A stretch of 64,000 nucleotides of DNA, from assembly GCF_042431545.1 (NCBI RefSeq), contig NZ_JBHLYX010000016.1. One strand, 5' to 3'. Shown piece after piece: positions 51,670 through 60,405 of the stretch. A program made the translations under genes and the position numbers. This DNA is from Pseudoalteromonas xiamenensis (lineage in GTDB: Bacteria; Pseudomonadota; Gammaproteobacteria; Enterobacterales; Alteromonadaceae). The number at the start of each line of letters is the position of its first letter. Position 1 is the first letter of the stretch. The notes under the pieces were generated by a model. The model was given only the letters and a program-made list of their open reading frames with translations, did not search any database and was not told where the DNA came from.

Positions 51670-51792
51670 TTACATACCCGTGGCATGCGATAGAGGAGTA
51701 AATACCGTTAAAACAAACAGTGCAACGGTGAGCAGTGTTACCCATACAAGATTTGCTTGAGACTTTGTGTCAGTGTCATTCAAAAAACGCAT
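51670..51792 (-). CDS. Small single-helix membrane protein (40 residues)
   Basis: The ATG at 51790-51792 is preceded by AGGAGT and opens a 40-residue frame. A polar N-terminus (MRFLNDTDTKSQANL) is followed by one hydrophobic helix (VWVTLLTVALFVLTVF) and a short tail (TPLSHATGM). The good ribosome site, sensible topology and isolation in a 780-bp gap argue that it is real. I recognise no family; 40-residue membrane proteins often modulate larger transporters or respiratory complexes, but nothing here names a partner. Confidence 0.6.
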   Translation of the reverse strand: MRFLNDTDTKSQANLVWVTLLTVALFVLTVFTPLSHATGM

Positions 51793-52192
51793 ATTCAATA
51801 CTCCTAAAGATTCTGCTCTACAAACTAATCCTTTTTGGCAGTATCGCTATTCCAGTTGCGATTTTAGTATTAGTAGTTATATATCAAGCTAGCAAAAAGT
51901 GCTAGATAAAAAACAAAAAATATACAAAAAGTATGAATTTCAAACTTTGGCCTACGTATTTTATTGAATGTTTAGTGCTCTAATTACACAGCTTATCTTC
52001 ACTATATGAGTCAATAGTGGGTTAGGCGATAGCGCAAAACGTTGTTGTGCTGCACCAGTTCTTCAATTTCTTCCTGAAAGTAAATTAAATAAATACAAAT
52101 GCATACGCTAAGTTTCGATAGCGCTCTATGAATTGATGGCTAAAAAACAATCTTTTTCACTTGCGAAATTAGCGAGTGATCTATACTGTGTA
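51793..52192. other. AT-rich intergenic region upstream of padR
   Basis: About 400 bp without a recognisable gene. Its left end should carry the promoter of the 40-residue protein, and its right end leads into the padR operator. Nothing else stands out. Confidence 0.4.
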
Positions 52193-52209
52193 TCACACAC
52201 TGTGTGTGA
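52193..52209. promoter_or_regulatory. Palindromic operator candidate upstream of padR
   Basis: TCACACAC-T-GTGTGTGA, a perfect 17-bp palindrome, flanked by TATACT (left) and AGTATA (right), 54 bp before the padR start. PadR regulators commonly repress their own operon from such dyads, so autoregulation is likely. Confidence 0.6.
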
Positions 52210-52262
52210 AATAGTATATGTCGCACAGTAAATTAAATTAATAACAGAAGATGGAACGCGCT

Positions 52263-52607
52263 ATGAGTGAGAAACGCGTCGATAAAATGCGAGGAGAGCT
52301 AAGACGAGGAGTTTTGGTTTTAGCTGTTCTCGCTTCATTAAGGACTCCGCATTATGGTTATTCACTACGAAAACAGCTTAGTGAAGCGGGGTTGGATATC
52401 GATGAGGGTACGCTATATCCGCTTGTTCGACGCCTAGCAGACCAAGGATTGCTTGAGAGCGAATGGCAGCAAGCAGAAGGGCGAGAGAGGCGTTATTACA
52501 CGCTGTCGAAAGCAGGTATAGAGCAGTTAGCGCAGCTTTCACATGAATGGCAATTGATGAATGATGCGCTTGGGACAATATTGGAGAACGATCATGGAAT
52601 TAGTTGA
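52263..52607 (+). CDS. PadR family transcriptional regulator
   Basis: A 114-residue winged-helix regulator with the PadR core RRGVLVLAVLASLRTPHYGYSLRKQLSEAG, then IDEGTLYPLVRRLADQGLLESEW and the wing GRERRYYTLSKAG. The C-terminal helix for dimerisation is short, as in the PadR-s2 type. The start at 52263 (MSEKRVDK) is slightly preferred over the ATG 12 nt upstream. It overlaps the next gene by 14 nt, the standard PadR-HAAS pairing in which the regulator controls a membrane partner. Confidence 0.92.
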   Translation: MSEKRVDKMRGELRRGVLVLAVLASLRTPHYGYSLRKQLSEAGLDIDEGTLYPLVRRLADQGLLESEWQQAEGRERRYYTLSKAGIEQLAQLSHEWQLMNDALGTILENDHGIS

Positions 52608-53538
52608 ACGCTATGTTGAAGCGGTAAAACAGTATTTACCAGATGAAAAAAAAGACGAAATTTCGCGAGAAATTAGAGCCACGTTATTAGATGAAGTTGA
52701 TGCTATGGGGCCGACCTGTTCTACTGCGCAGGTTAATCAATTGCTTGCTTCATGGGGGGCTCCTCGTAAGGTGGCAACTCAATTTGCTCCACCCGTGCCT
52801 TTAGTTGCACAAGAACTTATGCCTATTTACTGGGTCATTTTAAAATCGGCGTTGAGTGTGTTTTTTGCAATTCACGCGGTGGTTACGGGGTTGTCGTTAC
52901 TCTCAGCAGAAGGCGTGGGGGTTATTTCATTTGTGTTGAAACTGGGACTAGGTTTTGTTGATACAGCCCTTTGGATATTTGCTGTTGTGACGTTGGTGTT
53001 TTTCGCTATTTCAAATGACTCTCCCTTGAAAGCAACGCTATCGCAAATGGAGTGGAGCGTGGATAAGCTTCCGGTGCAAAATGCCAAGTGGCAGCATATC
53101 AAAGGCGGTGACATCGCCACCGATTTGGCCACCGCGATTTTTTTAATTGCACTGGTGCAACCTTCACTGTGGATGAGTCAAAAGATGATGGAATCGATGC
53201 ACATCGCTTTCTTGCCAGTAGTACAAGAGTGGTTCATGCCCGCCACAATGTTATTCGCTGTGTCTATCGTGTTTTCACTGTGGCAAGCGCTTACGCCGTT
53301 TTGGTCGAAGTCTAAATTGATAGCAAACATCGCGATTAATCTTGCTTATGTTGCGATGTTCACTGGATTGGCGTGGTTACCAGAAGTGTTTAGTGTGACA
53401 GGAGAATCGTTGCCGTTTTATCTCGCAGATGAAATCGTGAATCGCAACGCGAAGGTTGTCAGCATGGTCTTTATTGCACTGAATGGCTTTTTAATCATAC
53501 GGGATTTAAGACGTATTCGTAGTCTCAAAGTCGGATAA
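52594..53538 (+). CDS. HAAS-domain membrane protein
   Basis: A 314-residue protein. Residues 1-65 form a HAAS-like domain (ELVERYVEAVKQYLPDEKKDEISREIRATLLDEVD, then NQLLASWGAPRKVATQF). About six membrane helices fill the rest (from VILKSALSVFFAIHAV to the C-terminus). HAAS proteins pair with PadR regulators and are thought to sense envelope state; the signal is unknown. The ATG at 52594 has GGAG 7 nt upstream and lies inside the end of padR. Confidence 0.85.
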   Translation: MELVERYVEAVKQYLPDEKKDEISREIRATLLDEVDAMGPTCSTAQVNQLLASWGAPRKVATQFAPPVPLVAQELMPIYWVILKSALSVFFAIHAVVTGLSLLSAEGVGVISFVLKLGLGFVDTALWIFAVVTLVFFAISNDSPLKATLSQMEWSVDKLPVQNAKWQHIKGGDIATDLATAIFLIALVQPSLWMSQKMMESMHIAFLPVVQEWFMPATMLFAVSIVFSLWQALTPFWSKSKLIANIAINLAYVAMFTGLAWLPEVFSVTGESLPFYLADEIVNRNAKVVSMVFIALNGFLIIRDLRRIRSLKVG

Positions 53539-53555
53539 CAAAGGTAAGGCTTGGT

Positions 53556-53912
53556 ATGAATGGAAGTTGTCATTGTGGCAATGTCACTTTGGTGCTCAAA
53601 CAGAAAATCGAACTGGTAACACGCTGCAATTGTTCAGTGTGTTACCGATACGGCGCTGCTTGGGCCTATTTTTCACCGAAGGATGTATTCATCGATTCGA
53701 AAGTGGAGACGCGTACCTATTGCTATGGAGACAAACACATTGATTTTCATCATTGTGTCGTTTGCGGTTGCCTTACCCATTACACCCCTACAGCGATTGG
53801 TAATGTGGACAGGATGGCGGTCAATTTAACCATGTTTGCACCCGAGGTGATGGAACAAGTGCATGTACGGTATTTCGATGGCGCTAAGTCTTGGACTTTT
53901 TATGAAAAGTAG
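53556..53912 (+). CDS. GFA family zinc-binding protein
   Basis: A 118-residue protein of the glutathione-dependent formaldehyde-activating-enzyme-like (GFA) fold with zinc ligands in GSCHCGNVT, TRCNCSVCYRYG and HHCVVCGCLTHY. The glutathione-formaldehyde activity of the founding member is disputed, so the substrate is left open. It follows the HAAS gene by 17 bp and may be in the same transcript. Confidence 0.9.
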   Translation: MNGSCHCGNVTLVLKQKIELVTRCNCSVCYRYGAAWAYFSPKDVFIDSKVETRTYCYGDKHIDFHHCVVCGCLTHYTPTAIGNVDRMAVNLTMFAPEVMEQVHVRYFDGAKSWTFYEK

Positions 53913-53953
53913 TCGGTCTGAAGCTGACTCGCTTATTACAAGGAGAGATAAAG

Positions 53954-54460
53954 TTGCTGGTAAACGCATTTAAATACAAGCAATGGGCAAATCAGGAAAT
54001 GGTGAACTTTGGACTGAAGCAAATTGATAAGCTGTCTCCAAACGATGCCACTTTTTTTATACGGATCTTAAATCACACCGCGGTTGTCGACAGTTTGTTT
54101 ATAAGCCGCATTAAAGGCGTGTCTGAATATTTTTCTGCTGACAACACCCTTGAAACGCCTTCCTTAACTGAGCTCAGTCAGTTTATGTCTGAAAACGATG
54201 CATGGTTGGTTGACTATTGCACCTTTGCAACGTCTCAAGAATTAGCTCGTGAGATTGTTTTTCAGTTCACTGACGGTGAGGTAGGACGTTTAACCGTAGA
54301 AGAGATTTTACTGCATTTACTTACCCACGGCAGTAATCAACGCGGTATGGCTTCGCGCGTTTTGCTCGAAAATGGTCTTGAAAGACCTAAAGACACGTTC
54401 ACGCGTTTTTTGCATCAAGTTGAACCGAATCGACGAATGAACATTGGGACTGGGTGTTAA
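53954..54460 (+). CDS. DinB family protein
   Basis: A 168-residue four-helix protein of the DinB/YfiT-like metal-dependent group: FKYKQWANQEMVNFGL at the start, ILNHTAVVDSLFISRIKG (first His ligand), and LLHLLTHGSNQRGMASRVLLENG (two His ligands). Family members often transfer thiols or serve in stress responses; the substrate here is unknown. The start is a TTG with AGGAGAG upstream. Confidence 0.88.
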   Translation: MLVNAFKYKQWANQEMVNFGLKQIDKLSPNDATFFIRILNHTAVVDSLFISRIKGVSEYFSADNTLETPSLTELSQFMSENDAWLVDYCTFATSQELAREIVFQFTDGEVGRLTVEEILLHLLTHGSNQRGMASRVLLENGLERPKDTFTRFLHQVEPNRRMNIGTGC

Positions 54461-54503
54461 TCAAATTTTTTGCAAACGTAGCGCTTCGTAAAAATGTAAA
54501 TAC

Positions 54504-54527
54504 GCGCTTAATGTGATCATTAAGCGC
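54504..54527. terminator. Hairpin between convergent DinB and glutaredoxin genes
   Basis: A perfect 10-bp inverted repeat GCGCTTAATG/CATTAAGCGC with loop TGAT. There is no T-run on either side, so termination would be weak or Rho-assisted. Confidence 0.5.
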
Positions 54528-54534
54528 CCGACCA

Positions 54535-54906
54535 TTAAGCTGCGTTACTCGCTACTTCTTTTTCTAAAAACGCAATGATGTCATTAGACTCATATAACCA
54601 AGTTACTTTGTCACCTTGATCAATTCGTAGACAAGGTACTTTTACCTTTCCACCTTGTTCAAGCAGCTCTTGACGGTGAATACCGTCGACTTTGGCATCT
54701 CGTAGCTCGATGTTTAAGCTGTTGCGTTTCATGGCTCTTCGTACCTTTACGCAAAAAGGGCAGGCATGGAATTGATATAGGCTTAAGCTTGCCGCTTTTT
54801 CGTCAATTTGAGCTTGTAATTTTGGATCGCGCTTCACGCCTTTCGGTGTTGTGACAAAGTCGATAAGTAAAATAATACGGCCTAAAAACCAGCGGATAAA
54901 CTTCAT
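54535..54906 (-). CDS. Membrane-anchored glutaredoxin-like protein
   Basis: A 123-residue protein with one N-terminal membrane helix (MKFIRWFLGRIILLIDFVTT). A glutaredoxin/GST-N domain follows with redox motif CPFC in YQFHACPFCVKVRRAMKRN, cis-proline VKVPCLRI and GST-like YESNDIIAFLEKE. It probably reduces or glutathionylates cytoplasmic-face targets at the inner membrane. The ATG at 54904-54906 is preceded by GGGGGAA; longer in-frame starts have no such site. Confidence 0.88.
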   Translation of the reverse strand: MKFIRWFLGRIILLIDFVTTPKGVKRDPKLQAQIDEKAASLSLYQFHACPFCVKVRRAMKRNSLNIELRDAKVDGIHRQELLEQGGKVKVPCLRIDQGDKVTWLYESNDIIAFLEKEVASNAA

Positions 54907-55082
54907 AATTCCCCCTAAAAAATTGCCGGCATCATACCCAATTGTGCCACTTTTAGAAAGTGAATAACCGAATCGACTAGATAAAGTGGGCAAGTTAATA
55001 GGTTTGTTTTTCGGGCAAAGTGCGTGCTTTCCCAAGCCAATTTTCTATAAAAACCAGTCACTAAATTTTGAACAAATAAAGA

Positions 55083-55096
55083 TTGATCTAAATCAA
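55083..55096. promoter_or_regulatory. FNR/Anr-type box upstream of cioAB
   Basis: TTGATCTAAATCAA, a perfect match to the TTGAT-N4-ATCAA consensus, 187 bp before the oxidase start. It predicts control by oxygen through an FNR/Anr protein, as expected for a cytochrome bd-type oxidase. Confidence 0.75.
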
Positions 55097-55112
55097 AGAA
55101 TCAAATATATTT

Positions 55113-55136
55113 AACTTTCAGAAATTACTGAAAGTT
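55113..55136. promoter_or_regulatory. Second inverted repeat in the cioAB promoter region
   Basis: A perfect 9-bp inverted repeat AACTTTCAG/CTGAAAGTT with a 6-bp centre, 17 bp after the FNR-type box. It could be a second operator or a hairpin in the leader. No family assigned. The remainder of the 376-bp gap (54907-55282) has no gene. Confidence 0.55.
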
Positions 55137-55282
55137 CGTAACGTTCTAGTATGCCTTTATTGAGTCAATAAAATCACATGGCTTGACCGTTCGAATCCTT
55201 CAAACACTGAAGTAGAAAGAATTGCTGCGGAGAAGCATGCCGTGGCGCTATTTGATAGAAAACAGACCTTGGTAGGTGCGTT

Positions 55283-56635
55283 ATGCTTGATACCTTATTG
55301 CTATCGCGGATGCAGTTTGCAGCCAACATCAGCTTCCATATTCTCTTTCCCACAATATCTATTGCCCTCGGGTGGTTTTTAGTTTTTTTTAAATTACGAT
55401 TTGATAAAACGGGTCATCCTGTTTGGCTAAGAGCTTACCGTTTTTGGGTTAAAATATTTGCTCTTACGTTCGCGCTTGGTGTGGTTAGTGGGATCACGAT
55501 GTCTTTTCAGTTTGGTACAAATTGGCCCGGATTTATGGAGCTAGTCGGTAACATCGCTGGCCCCTTGCTCGGATACGAGGTACTAACCGCCTTTTTCATG
55601 GAAGCCACCTTTTTGGGGATCATGCTATTTGGTATGAATAAAGTGCCCAATCGAATCCACACCTTAGCATGCTTGATTGTGGCCATCGGTACTACTATTT
55701 CCGCCTTTTGGATATTAAGTTTAAACAGTTGGATGCAAACACCAGCAGGATTTGAGCTTCGTGACGGTGTGGCCTATCCAACAGATTGGTTCGCTATTAT
55801 TTTTAACCCTTCTTTCCCTTATCGATTCTTCCATATGTTGCTTGCAAGTGGCTTGACGGCATCGTTTCTCATTGCTGGCGTGAGTGCGTATCGATTGCTG
55901 CAAGGAGATCAAAAGGCAGCACCCAAACTTACATTAAAAGTAGCTTTAACGGTTGCAGCAGTTTTAGCGCCAACACAAGCATTTGTGGGGGATTTACATG
56001 GTTTAAATACCCTTGAGCATCAACCACAAAAAGTGGCAGCGATGGAAGGGATTTGGCATACCGAAAAAGGCGCACCGTTGTTGCTGTTTGCAGTGCCCAA
56101 CGAAAAAACGAAACAGAATGACTTCGAAATTGGCATTCCCAATGGTGCAAGTTTAATCCTTACGCATCACTTAGATGGAGAGCTAAAAGGGCTGAATGAA
56201 TTTGAAGGCGCACACCCACCAGTTAAACCGGTATTCTTTGGTTTTCGGATCATGGTGGGTATGGGTGTGTTAATGTTGTTGGTTGCGGTTTGGTTTAGAT
56301 TGACAATGGCACGCCGTAAACAACTCGAGTCTTGGCAATTAAAAACGTTAGTAGCGATGAGTTTTTCAGGCTGGTTGGCAACGCTTGCAGGTTGGTACGT
56401 AACGGAAATTGGCCGCCAACCCTTTCTTGTTAGTGGCGTTCTGCGTGTTGAAGAAGCGGTTACTCATCTTCCTCGTGAAAACGTGGCCATCACCTTTTCA
56501 CTGTACTTGATACTTTATGTTGTGCTGTTGACGGTGTATGTCCGTACTTTGTTCTTCACTGCGAAGAAATCAGTGCGTGTCGATGAGTTTGAAAGTCCAG
56601 AATCACAAGTTATCGCTGGAGGTCGCTATGCTTAA
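55283..56635 (+). CDS. cioA: Cytochrome bd-type quinol oxidase subunit I (CioA-like)
   Basis: Subunit I of a bd oxidase, which oxidises quinol and reduces oxygen at the inner membrane. At 450 residues it is the short-Q-loop, cyanide-insensitive (CioA) type rather than E. coli CydA (about 520). Expected haem ligands are present: His19 (ISFHILFPT), His184 (RFFHMLLASG) and Met324 (FRIMVGMG). The signature GWYVTEIGRQPF is intact. No CydX-like gene is visible after subunit II. It overlaps subunit II by 8 nt and is preceded by an FNR-type box. Confidence 0.92.
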   Translation: MLDTLLLSRMQFAANISFHILFPTISIALGWFLVFFKLRFDKTGHPVWLRAYRFWVKIFALTFALGVVSGITMSFQFGTNWPGFMELVGNIAGPLLGYEVLTAFFMEATFLGIMLFGMNKVPNRIHTLACLIVAIGTTISAFWILSLNSWMQTPAGFELRDGVAYPTDWFAIIFNPSFPYRFFHMLLASGLTASFLIAGVSAYRLLQGDQKAAPKLTLKVALTVAAVLAPTQAFVGDLHGLNTLEHQPQKVAAMEGIWHTEKGAPLLLFAVPNEKTKQNDFEIGIPNGASLILTHHLDGELKGLNEFEGAHPPVKPVFFGFRIMVGMGVLMLLVAVWFRLTMARRKQLESWQLKTLVAMSFSGWLATLAGWYVTEIGRQPFLVSGVLRVEEAVTHLPRENVAITFSLYLILYVVLLTVYVRTLFFTAKKSVRVDEFESPESQVIAGGRYA

Positions 56636-57626
56636 TGCAGAACAACTTGCTTTACTGTTTGGCGCACTGACTGCGCTTGCTGTGCTCGTCTACGCCATTT
56701 TAGACGGCTACGATTTGGGTGTTGGAATGTTGTTGCCGCGTAATCAACAACAGAAAGCAGATACGATGATTGCTTCTATCGGTCCATTTTGGGACGCTAA
56801 TGAAACATGGCTGGTGCTTGCGGTGGGCTTGGTTTTAATCGCTTTTCCTAAAGCACACAGTGAAATCCTGCAAGCGCTCTATTTACCAGCGTCTTTTATG
56901 TTGATAGGGCTGATTCTGCGTGGTGTTGCGTTTGACTTTCGTGCAAAAGCTAAAAGCAAACGCAAAGATCTTTGGGATAGCGTTTTCAAAGCAGGTTCCT
57001 ACATTACCAGCTTTTTCCAAGGCTACATGCTTGGTAGCTATGTAATGGGTTTTGAACATTCTGCTGCAGCGATAGGTTTCTGCACGCTCAGCGGGATCGG
57101 GGTTGTGGCTGCTTATCAATTTATTGGCGCTGCTTGGCTTATTATGAAAACCGAAGGTGAACTGCAACAAGATGCTATCCAATGGTGCCAAAGAACACTT
57201 CGAATCTGTGCTATTGGAGTTGCTTTGGTATCTGTCGTGAATCCTATTATTCACCCACAGGTGATGGCGCTTTGGTTTGAATTGCCCATGGCCCTTGTAT
57301 TGTTGCCTTTGCCTATTATCTGTTTTGGACTGATGTTCTTGCTTGGTGTGACCTTGCCAAAATTAGCGCTAAAACCAGAAAAAGGAGTTTGGTTACCCTT
57401 TGCAATCGCAGCGATGGTCTTTTGTTTGTGCTTCTTCGGGTTAGCTTACAGTTTCTACCCGTACATTGTGCCGGGAAAACTTACGTTAATTGATACGTTA
57501 GCTGCGCCTGAATCGTTGAATTTCTTAATGTTTGGCGTGTTGTTTGTCGTGCCAACTATCATCTTATACACAGCGTACAGCTATCGAGTATTTTGGGGGA
57601 AAGTGACTCCACTAAGTTACTATTAA
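56628..57626 (+). CDS. cioB: Cytochrome bd-type quinol oxidase subunit II (CioB-like)
   Basis: Subunit II, 332 residues, about eight membrane helices. The family N-terminus is FGALTALAVLVYAILDGYDLGVGMLLP, with DANETWLVLAVGLVLIAFP and the following RGVAFDFRAKA. The ATG at 56628 lies inside the end of subunit I, with GGAGG 5 nt upstream; an upstream GTG in another register is not needed. The two subunits form one operon. Confidence 0.93.
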   Translation: MLNAEQLALLFGALTALAVLVYAILDGYDLGVGMLLPRNQQQKADTMIASIGPFWDANETWLVLAVGLVLIAFPKAHSEILQALYLPASFMLIGLILRGVAFDFRAKAKSKRKDLWDSVFKAGSYITSFFQGYMLGSYVMGFEHSAAAIGFCTLSGIGVVAAYQFIGAAWLIMKTEGELQQDAIQWCQRTLRICAIGVALVSVVNPIIHPQVMALWFELPMALVLLPLPIICFGLMFLLGVTLPKLALKPEKGVWLPFAIAAMVFCLCFFGLAYSFYPYIVPGKLTLIDTLAAPESLNFLMFGVLFVVPTIILYTAYSYRVFWGKVTPLSYY

Positions 57627-57638
57627 AAAATATCGTGA

Positions 57639-57664
57639 AGGCGAGGACATCGTTTCTCGCCTTA
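57639..57664 (+). terminator. Weak terminator after cioAB
   Basis: An 8-bp stem AAGGCGAG/CTCGCCTT with a 10-nt loop, 13 bp past the cioB stop. The following sequence (ATCTCTC) has no T-run. Confidence 0.5.
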
Positions 57665-57703
57665 TCTCTCAGCGAATTTCGTCACCTGTTAAGGTGACGT
57701 ACG

Positions 57704-58300
57704 TTATTGCGCTTCATCCGATTGTTCAGTTACCCATTCCATTACCCCATTGAACGACGTGCAGTCGGTAATGCTATCTTTAGCATTGGCAACATAAACT
57801 TGTTGGGCACTCGATACCGAGTACGTGAGGTATTCAGAACACATTGCGCTTTGTCCGTTTCCGACGACAACTTTCGTACCTTGTTTTAATGTGCACCGGC
57901 TCATTTTATCGAGAGGCGACCATTGATAACAAATCTCAAACTGAGAACGATACTCTGAAATGAGACCTGCTGGTCTGTTAAACGCCCACCATTGTCCAAA
58001 CTGGCTCCCTGGATTTGTGCTATTCCAAGCTCGGAAAATAACGACATCTTGCTTTGCCTCGTACACTTTGCCTTGGCAGAGTTTGCCGTTATTGGGGTCG
58101 CCAAGAGACGATTGCAGCAACGCAGAGTCTTCAGTTTCAATAAAACTCGACTGGAGTGGTTGAGGAAGTGTGGTTGAGCCTAGACATGCCTGTATTTCGG
58201 GTGATTTAGAGTTCGCGAGCAGCGGTTGGTTGTTATGTTGAGCGCATCCAAACATACCAGACAGCAGCGTCATACAAACGAGTTTATTGTAAATGTTCAT
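57704..58300 (-). CDS. Hypothetical lipoprotein
   Basis: A 198-residue lipoprotein with lipobox FGC (about Cys19, signal MNIYNKLVCMTLLSGMFGC). The mature part has six further cysteines that could pair and a WNSTNPGSQFGQWWAFNRPAG stretch. I recognise no family. AAGGA precedes the ATG. It is convergent with cioAB. Confidence 0.65.
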   Translation of the reverse strand: MNIYNKLVCMTLLSGMFGCAQHNNQPLLANSKSPEIQACLGSTTLPQPLQSSFIETEDSALLQSSLGDPNNGKLCQGKVYEAKQDVVIFRAWNSTNPGSQFGQWWAFNRPAGLISEYRSQFEICYQWSPLDKMSRCTLKQGTKVVVGNGQSAMCSEYLTYSVSSAQQVYVANAKDSITDCTSFNGVMEWVTEQSDEAQ

Positions 58301-58521
58301 CGTTATCCTTGTCGAACGTTTAATGTTAATTATTTGTATCTTTTTAAGTTAGTGTAGAGGGATCTTTGTGCCAATACAACGGATCTCAAAAAGAGTTTAT
58401 TTGAAGTCTGAAAAAGTCCTATCTGTGTCGTAAGTGAGGCTCGTCAAAATTGTGTGGTCGGATAAAGTAGACGTCAGTTCAAACAAAGTTGAATAACTTT
58501 CTACACCATTAAGGAATTAGC

Positions 58522-59073
58522 ATGACCACAGCTTTAATTATCATCGACACACAAGATTCTTTCTTTCATACGCCCTATTGGGAGACAAGTCACTTCGAAT
58601 CATTTAAGCAAAATATGAGTGATTTGGTGAATTACTTTCAGGCGAACAACTTACCAATTGTGAAAGTGTTACATGTTGACGATGTTGACCAAAATAGTCC
58701 TTTTTGTTTATTGAACGGTTTTGTGAAGCCGATGGATTTTTTACCGAGCAAGTATGATAGAGTCGTACACAAGACAGTACACAATGCATTCACCGATACG
58801 GGATTATTACGTTGGTTGACTCGCAATGGTATTCGTAAGTTAGTGATAAGTGGTATTCGAACTGAGCAATGTTGTGAAACTACGACACGTGTTGCTAGTG
58901 ATCTAGGCTTTGCGGTGGAATTTGTGTTGGATGCCACGCTCACGTTTGCAATGACAAGTCCGTTTACTTCGAAAGTACATTCAGTCGAGGAAATTCAAGC
59001 TCACACTGCACTCGTACTGAATAAGCGTTTTGCAACGATAACTTCTGCTCAAGATTATGGAATTTCAGAATAA
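58522..59073 (+). CDS. Isochorismatase-like cysteine hydrolase
   Basis: A 183-residue hydrolase with the family triad: Asp in LIIIDTQDSF, Lys in VVHKTVHNAFTDTGL, and nucleophile Cys in SGIRTEQCCETTTR. A cis-peptide region precedes the cysteine. Family members hydrolyse amides or vinyl ethers (nicotinamidase, ureidoacrylate, isochorismate); the substrate here is not predictable. It ends 17 nt inside the next gene, so translation is coupled to the AraC regulator. Confidence 0.9.
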   Translation: MTTALIIIDTQDSFFHTPYWETSHFESFKQNMSDLVNYFQANNLPIVKVLHVDDVDQNSPFCLLNGFVKPMDFLPSKYDRVVHKTVHNAFTDTGLLRWLTRNGIRKLVISGIRTEQCCETTTRVASDLGFAVEFVLDATLTFAMTSPFTSKVHSVEEIQAHTALVLNKRFATITSAQDYGISE

Positions 59074-60028
59074 CGTTATAAAAAATATCTACTTTGTGAT
59101 CTCTAAGGCCGTCCTCCCGCTTGATCTGGGCGGTCCATTGCAAGTGTTTTTAGAAGCCCAGCGCGCTGGGGCTCCTATTGCTTTGCACTACGTAAGTCCG
59201 ACGAGTGAACAAGTATTGGGGGGGGGGTTGACCTTAGCCAACTTGAGCCCTTTACCTCAAACGTTGCTTTGCCATGATGTGGTTGTATTGCCTGGGAGTT
59301 ATGGCTCGTTTGACTATTGCTTAAGTGAAGAAGGCGAAGTAGTCGCCGATTGGCTTAAGCACACTGTGCGTCAGCAACTCGTGTTCACCATTTGCAGTGG
59401 TGCATTTATGGCCGCGAAGGCAGGTTTATTGGCCAATAAAAAGTGTACAACTCACCATGAGTTAACTGAGCGATTGAAATTGGCTTATCCAGAGCTAAAC
59501 GTGTTAGAAACATGTCTTTTCGTCGAAGATGGCAATATGTTGACGAGTGCAGGTATTAGTTCGGGGATTGATGCAGCATTGCATTTTGTGGCCAAACAAT
59601 TTGGCGACGAGCTGTCAATGAAAGTGGCACGTGAGATGTTAGTGTACTTTCGCAGAGACGGACGAGATAGCCAACAGAGTGTTTGGTTGAATGGACGAAA
59701 TCACTTACACCGTGCCGTACATAGAGCACAAGATTTGATCTGCGCTCGCTTGCATCAAGACATTCGTGTCGCGTCTATTGCCTCTGACGTGGGGATCTCC
59801 GAGCGGCAACTCAGTCGCTTATTTAAACAAGCAATCGGTATTGGTGTTCAGCAATACATCAATTCACTTAAAATCGTTAGAGCTAAACAGCTCCTACAGA
59901 CCCGCCATATTGATATCGAGCTCGTCGCTACTGAATGTGGTTTCTCGAGTAGCCGTCATTTCCGCCGTATTTGGCAGCAGTTTGAAACGATTGCGCCAAG
60001 CCAATTTCGCAAATCTATAATGAGCTAG
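59057..60028 (+). CDS. GlxA-type AraC family transcriptional regulator
   Basis: A 323-residue regulator. Residues 8-190 are a DJ-1/PfpI-like ligand domain with Cys in LVFTICSGAFMAAKAG. Residues 225-320 are two AraC helix-turn-helix units (IRVASIASDVGISERQLSRLFKQAIG and HIDIELVATECGFSSSRHFRRIWQQF). GlxA-type proteins often control amine or betaine catabolism. The 17-nt overlap with the hydrolase gene suggests it controls its own operon. Confidence 0.92.
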   Translation: MEFQNNVIKNIYFVISKAVLPLDLGGPLQVFLEAQRAGAPIALHYVSPTSEQVLGGGLTLANLSPLPQTLLCHDVVVLPGSYGSFDYCLSEEGEVVADWLKHTVRQQLVFTICSGAFMAAKAGLLANKKCTTHHELTERLKLAYPELNVLETCLFVEDGNMLTSAGISSGIDAALHFVAKQFGDELSMKVAREMLVYFRRDGRDSQQSVWLNGRNHLHRAVHRAQDLICARLHQDIRVASIASDVGISERQLSRLFKQAIGIGVQQYINSLKIVRAKQLLQTRHIDIELVATECGFSSSRHFRRIWQQFETIAPSQFRKSIMS

Positions 60029-60405
60029 TGCGTGTTAGATATGAGTACATAAACCTAACGAATATTTTTTGAAAGATAGCTCAAGTCTGTAAAGCATACT
60101 GAACAATTAGCTTGTTTTTTAACCTGTGTAGAGTGCCGTCTTCAGCTGTTCCTTTTTCTCTATATTTCATTATGTTACTAAAAAATTGACTGAAATTATT
60201 TGTTAAATTTTTTACAAAAAAACAAATTCATAACGTAATGATATTTAAATGATTAATTTAAATGTAGGTTGTAATTTACACAATTCGTTACGGTTTATGC
60301 CTGTATAAATCAACGCATTAGATTGTTTTCTGCAAAATACAGTGTTAACTATATTGCGATAAGGGTTTACATTAAGCGCTATTTGGTTAACAAAAAGGAA
60401 CAATA
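60029..60405. other. AT-rich promoter region of the TonB-dependent receptor
   Basis: 377 bp without a gene, very AT-rich between 60150 and 60300. It must hold the receptor promoter, and the leader ends in AAGGA before the ATG. I could not fix a Fur box or a clear -35/-10 pair. Confidence 0.4.
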
